DNA of 7,379 nt from NCBI GenBank assembly GCA_018815265.1, contig JAHIYG010000228.1, forward strand, positions 1 to 7,379. Reading direction: 5' to 3'. The DNA comes from Candidatus Altarchaeota archaeon. GTDB lineage: Archaea; Altiarchaeota; Altiarchaeia; IMC4; SCGC-AAA252-I15. The translations under genes and the position numbers were made by a program. Positions 5,552 through 7,379 of the stretch are shown here, in pieces. The notes below the pieces were generated by a model. The model had not been told where the DNA came from. It made no database searches and saw only the letters and a list, made by a program, of their open reading frames with translations. Positions within the stretch are counted from its first letter, which is position 1. Every line of letters starts with the position of its first letter.

Positions 5552-5820
5552 ATTTGTTTAAGCCTTTCTGAAACAATCATGGACTTGACCTTTTCAAGTT
5601 TGTCCTTGAGCATCTCTCCCTTGTTGACTGGTTCGACTATCAGGCCTTGTTTCTGGTAGTCTTCTAGCTGTTTCGCTCGATACATCGGAGCACTTATTTT
5701 TATGTCCTCCTTCAGAGGGTTGCCTATTATGACGTCTATGTATGGGAGATTCGCCATGTTTTCGATGACATAACCTCCCATGTTTATCACCGTACCTGCT
5801 TCTATGACAATTTTTGGCAT
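5548..5820 (-). CDS. Small hydrogenase-operon protein, candidate EhbP-like subunit
   Basis: A 90-residue soluble protein with no membrane segment and no cysteine. The N-terminal half is beta-rich (MPKIVIEAGTVINMGGYVIE, then YIDVIIGNPLKEDIKISAPMY) and the C-terminal half is a charged helix (about 64-90, KGEMLKDKLEKVKSMIVSERLK). I do not recognise it from sequence alone. Its place is informative: it starts 6 nt after the NuoH-like subunit gene, which follows the hydrogenase large subunit. In methanogen Ehb operons, as I recall, a protein of similar size (EhbP, its own Pfam family) follows EhbN and EhbO in the same order. I therefore suggest EhbP-like, as an inference from order and size. A strong GGGGTG ribosome site lies 9 nt upstream, and the 3' end overlaps the zinc-ribbon start by 4 nt. 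Confidence 0.8.
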   Translation of the reverse strand: MPKIVIEAGTVINMGGYVIENMANLPYIDVIIGNPLKEDIKISAPMYRAKQLEDYQKQGLIVEPVNKGEMLKDKLEKVKSMIVSERLKQM

Positions 5821-5826
5821 ATTTTT

Positions 5827-6792
5827 TTACACCCCAAAATAATTCAAGACTAACGCCAAAAACCCAAGCACAGTAAGTGCTGAGGAAATTGGGTAAATCT
5901 GTTTGAATGTGAGGACTGGAGAGAAGGCTTTAAGCACTGCTGAAAGGCATGGCAGAACAAAAGCCAATGCAAGATGCGTTGCCAAAACCTCTGGGATGTC
6001 AAATGCTAAGGGAATGCCTAGATAAAGTGACACAAACATGGATGACAACACGAACATCAGAAGGCCCCTCATTTCATAAGATAGTGCCCTCCATTTTCCA
6101 GCATATTCCATATACGGTCCCTCGATGACGTCTACTTTAGGTTTAATGATGTCGAAGGGCCTGTTGTTTGAAACGATATTATATCCGAAAAAATACACAA
6201 TCGCGCCCAACACACCAGATATCGTGTATATGACGGGGGTGTTTTCCAAGACGCTATTGACATCAAGTGAGTACGCGGACATGAAGGGGACTGCCAAGGC
6301 AAGGTAAAACGGGAATGAACCCAAAGTTATCATCTTCAGCGCTCTAACTGCGGCATGCTCTTCGAAAAAGCTCCTAATACCCTCCGGTTTCGCGCCGGAG
6401 ATTGTGTCTGGGAAAGCCATTGACTTGCTCATCACAGACTGCGACAGTGACCCCATGAAAAGATAGGTGACTTCCTCAACCTTCAGAAGGCCAGCCAGAC
6501 CAAGATATGTTGCGAAACCCATAACTCCAGCCCAAAAAGGCGTTGTCCACAAGAGCAGGAATGAAGTCGATGCGAATGCGAGGATAAGTGATAGGTGGTA
6601 GAGCCATGGACTTGGAGAATCTGGTTTGACTCCTTTTTTATATGTGAACTTCAGTATGCTCCAGAAACCAGGCGTCAAAATGGGGGGTCCATACCTCCGT
6701 TGGATTCTGGCTTGAATCTTCCTCTCAATGCCGGGGATGATGAATGCAATGAAATACGCAACCACCAGAACTAATAGAGATTCTATTAACAT
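5827..6792 (-). CDS. NuoH-like membrane subunit of an energy-converting [NiFe]-hydrogenase (EhbO/EchB/MbhM type)
   Basis: The membrane subunit that joins the catalytic arm to the ion-pumping arm in group 4 hydrogenases and complex I. At 321 residues it has the normal length and about eight hydrophobic helices (roughly 2-20, 66-84, 86-103, 153-172, 187-206, 242-264, 270-287, 303-319). Family marks are GIERKIQARIQRRYGPP (21-37) after helix one, RPFDIIKPKVDVIEGPYMEYAG (211-232, the acidic loop that lines the quinone-like cavity and carries DVIEGPYMEYAG), and KWRAL (233-237). It overlaps the large-subunit gene by 7 nt, which confirms a hydrogenase and not a Nuo context, because that subunit keeps Ni-binding cysteines. 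EhbO is the likely orthologue by gene order; EchB and MbhM are alternatives. A near-ideal ribosome site is 5 nt upstream of the ATG at 6792. Confidence 0.9.
   Translation of the reverse strand: MLIESLLVLVVAYFIAFIIPGIERKIQARIQRRYGPPILTPGFWSILKFTYKKGVKPDSPSPWLYHLSLILAFASTSFLLLWTTPFWAGVMGFATYLGLAGLLKVEEVTYLFMGSLSQSVMSKSMAFPDTISGAKPEGIRSFFEEHAAVRALKMITLGSFPFYLALAVPFMSAYSLDVNSVLENTPVIYTISGVLGAIVYFFGYNIVSNNRPFDIIKPKVDVIEGPYMEYAGKWRALSYEMRGLLMFVLSSMFVSLYLGIPLAFDIPEVLATHLALAFVLPCLSAVLKAFSPVLTFKQIYPISSALTVLGFLALVLNYFGV
5830..5835 (-). promoter_or_regulatory. Shine-Dalgarno site of the EhbP-like gene
   Basis: GGGGTG on the minus strand is formed by the last codons of the NuoH-like gene (Gly-Val just before the TAA) and lies 9 nt from the ATG at 5820. 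It confirms that start and ties translation to the upstream gene's end. Confidence 0.55.
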
Positions 6793-7379
6793 ACTTTACC
6801 ACCTTTTATTTCATACAGCCTTTCCTTTCCTGTTTTGCTGTCAACTATAATGGCTCTGTTTGAGCATGAAAGACATGGGTCACAGGATACTATGGTCAAC
6901 AGGGCATCGGTTATCTGGTCTCCAATGCATGCCCTCTCCATGGCGGCTAGGTTCGGAGGCGTAGGAGTTCTGATTCTGTAGTTTCTGGCGTTGCCTTGAG
7001 CGTCAATCTTTAGTGCATGATACAGTTCCCCCCGCGGCGCCTCATTATATGCCTGTACATAATCGGTGTCAAACTTTAGCTTTGGTGTTTCATATGATGG
7101 TCCTGCAGGCAGGCGGTCAGCAATCTGTCTGATAATCTCCAAGCTTTCGAAGAGTTCAGCACCCCTCACCAAAATCCTGTCCTTGTTGTCCATATCACCC
7201 AACACAATGTACCTGAAGTCGAAGTCTTTGTACTCTGCCATACTCTGCCTTACGTCATTGTTTATCCCGCTTCCCCTGGCGGTGGGACCTACTGCATGAG
7301 TCTCTTCAGCGTCCTTTTTCGTCAGTATTCCTGTTCCTGTAAGCCTTGACATCACGAGAGGGTCTGTAATCACCCTTTC
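6786..7379 (-). CDS. [NiFe]-hydrogenase large (catalytic) subunit, group 4, C-terminal part (EhbN-like)
   Basis: The frame is open to the right edge, so the start and the N-terminal RxCGxC nickel motif lie outside; 197 codons are visible. The product reduces protons or oxidises H2 at a Ni-Fe centre facing the cytosol. Visible conserved blocks are ERVITDPLVMSRLTGTG near the edge, HAVGPTARGSGINNDVRQS (28-46), EAPRGELYH (113-121), RTPTPPNLAAME (137-148), and the C-terminal nickel motif DPCLSC (167-172) followed by S-N-R. These cysteines separate it from NuoD of complex I, which has lost them. An extra Cys (166) precedes the motif. After the Arg at 175 there are 22 more residues ending in Cys; whether they are cleaved in maturation is unclear. 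GTG 7373 is an internal Val codon and not a start. The 7-nt overlap with the NuoH-like gene marks one operon. Confidence 0.93.
   Translation of the reverse strand, partial: ERVITDPLVMSRLTGTGILTKKDAEETHAVGPTARGSGINNDVRQSMAEYKDFDFRYIVLGDMDNKDRILVRGAELFESLEIIRQIADRLPAGPSYETPKLKFDTDYVQAYNEAPRGELYHALKIDAQGNARNYRIRTPTPPNLAAMERACIGDQITDALLTIVSCDPCLSCSNRAIIVDSKTGKERLYEIKGGKVC
6798..6804 (-). promoter_or_regulatory. Shine-Dalgarno site of the NuoH-like gene
   Basis: AGGTGGT on the minus strand is one base off the ideal archaeal AGGTGAT and lies 5 nt before the ATG at 6792. It is embedded in the last codons of the large-subunit gene, where it encodes part of the Lys-Gly-Gly-Lys-Val tail. Confidence 0.6.

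Noticed and set aside
7371..7373. GTG at 7373 as the start of the hydrogenase large subunit
   Set aside because: The frame continues to the window edge (Glu-Arg before this Val) and matches the conserved E-R-V-I segment, so this is an internal codon.
6786..7379. NuoD-like complex I subunit instead of a hydrogenase
   Set aside because: The C-terminal DPCLSC nickel-ligand cysteines are intact; NuoD proteins have lost them.

Overview
The window is archaeal. It carries a group II chaperonin (thermosome) with a GGM tail, a class III (archaeal-type) A24 prepilin peptidase, DUF373 and DUF2582 proteins that are largely archaeal, energy-converting [NiFe]-hydrogenase subunits, and TATA-like box A elements about 26 bp upstream of several starts. 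I cannot place the organism below domain level. An Ehb-like hydrogenase would fit a methanogen-related or other anaerobic euryarchaeal or deep-branching lineage.

Layout. Bases 1-197 (minus) hold a short winged-helix gene cut by the left edge, divergent from the thermosome gene (305-1948, plus). A strong hairpin at 1958-1981 separates the thermosome from a convergent secreted Thr-rich, Cys-rich protein (1986-2474, minus). That gene is divergent from an A24 peptidase gene (2516-3415, plus). The 41 bp between their start codons hold two interleaved TATA boxes and an 18-bp near-palindrome. The peptidase gene overlaps the next convergent gene by 26 bp.

From 3390 to the right edge all genes are on the minus strand. 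In transcription order they are: [NiFe]-hydrogenase large subunit (C-terminal 197 codons), a NuoH-like membrane subunit, a 90-residue protein in the position of EhbP, a two-domain zinc-ribbon protein, DUF373 membrane protein, and PPC/DUF296 protein. The first four are joined by 7-nt and 4-nt overlaps or a 6-nt gap and look like one operon. DUF373 and PPC are a tight pair (4-nt gap) behind a 46-bp spacer.

How the genes work together. The hydrogenase subunits should form the proton- or sodium-translocating membrane arm anchor and the Ni-Fe catalytic subunit of a ferredoxin-linked energy-converting hydrogenase. The order large subunit, NuoH-like, small soluble protein resembles ehbN-ehbO-ehbP as I remember it from methanogens. 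The zinc-ribbon protein is translationally coupled to this set, so an accessory role is possible but unproven. The left half is a set of housekeeping and envelope genes. No mobile element, CRISPR array, tRNA or rRNA was seen. No stretch above 300 bp lacks a gene. The longest gap is 198-304, which holds the divergent promoters of the winged-helix and thermosome genes.
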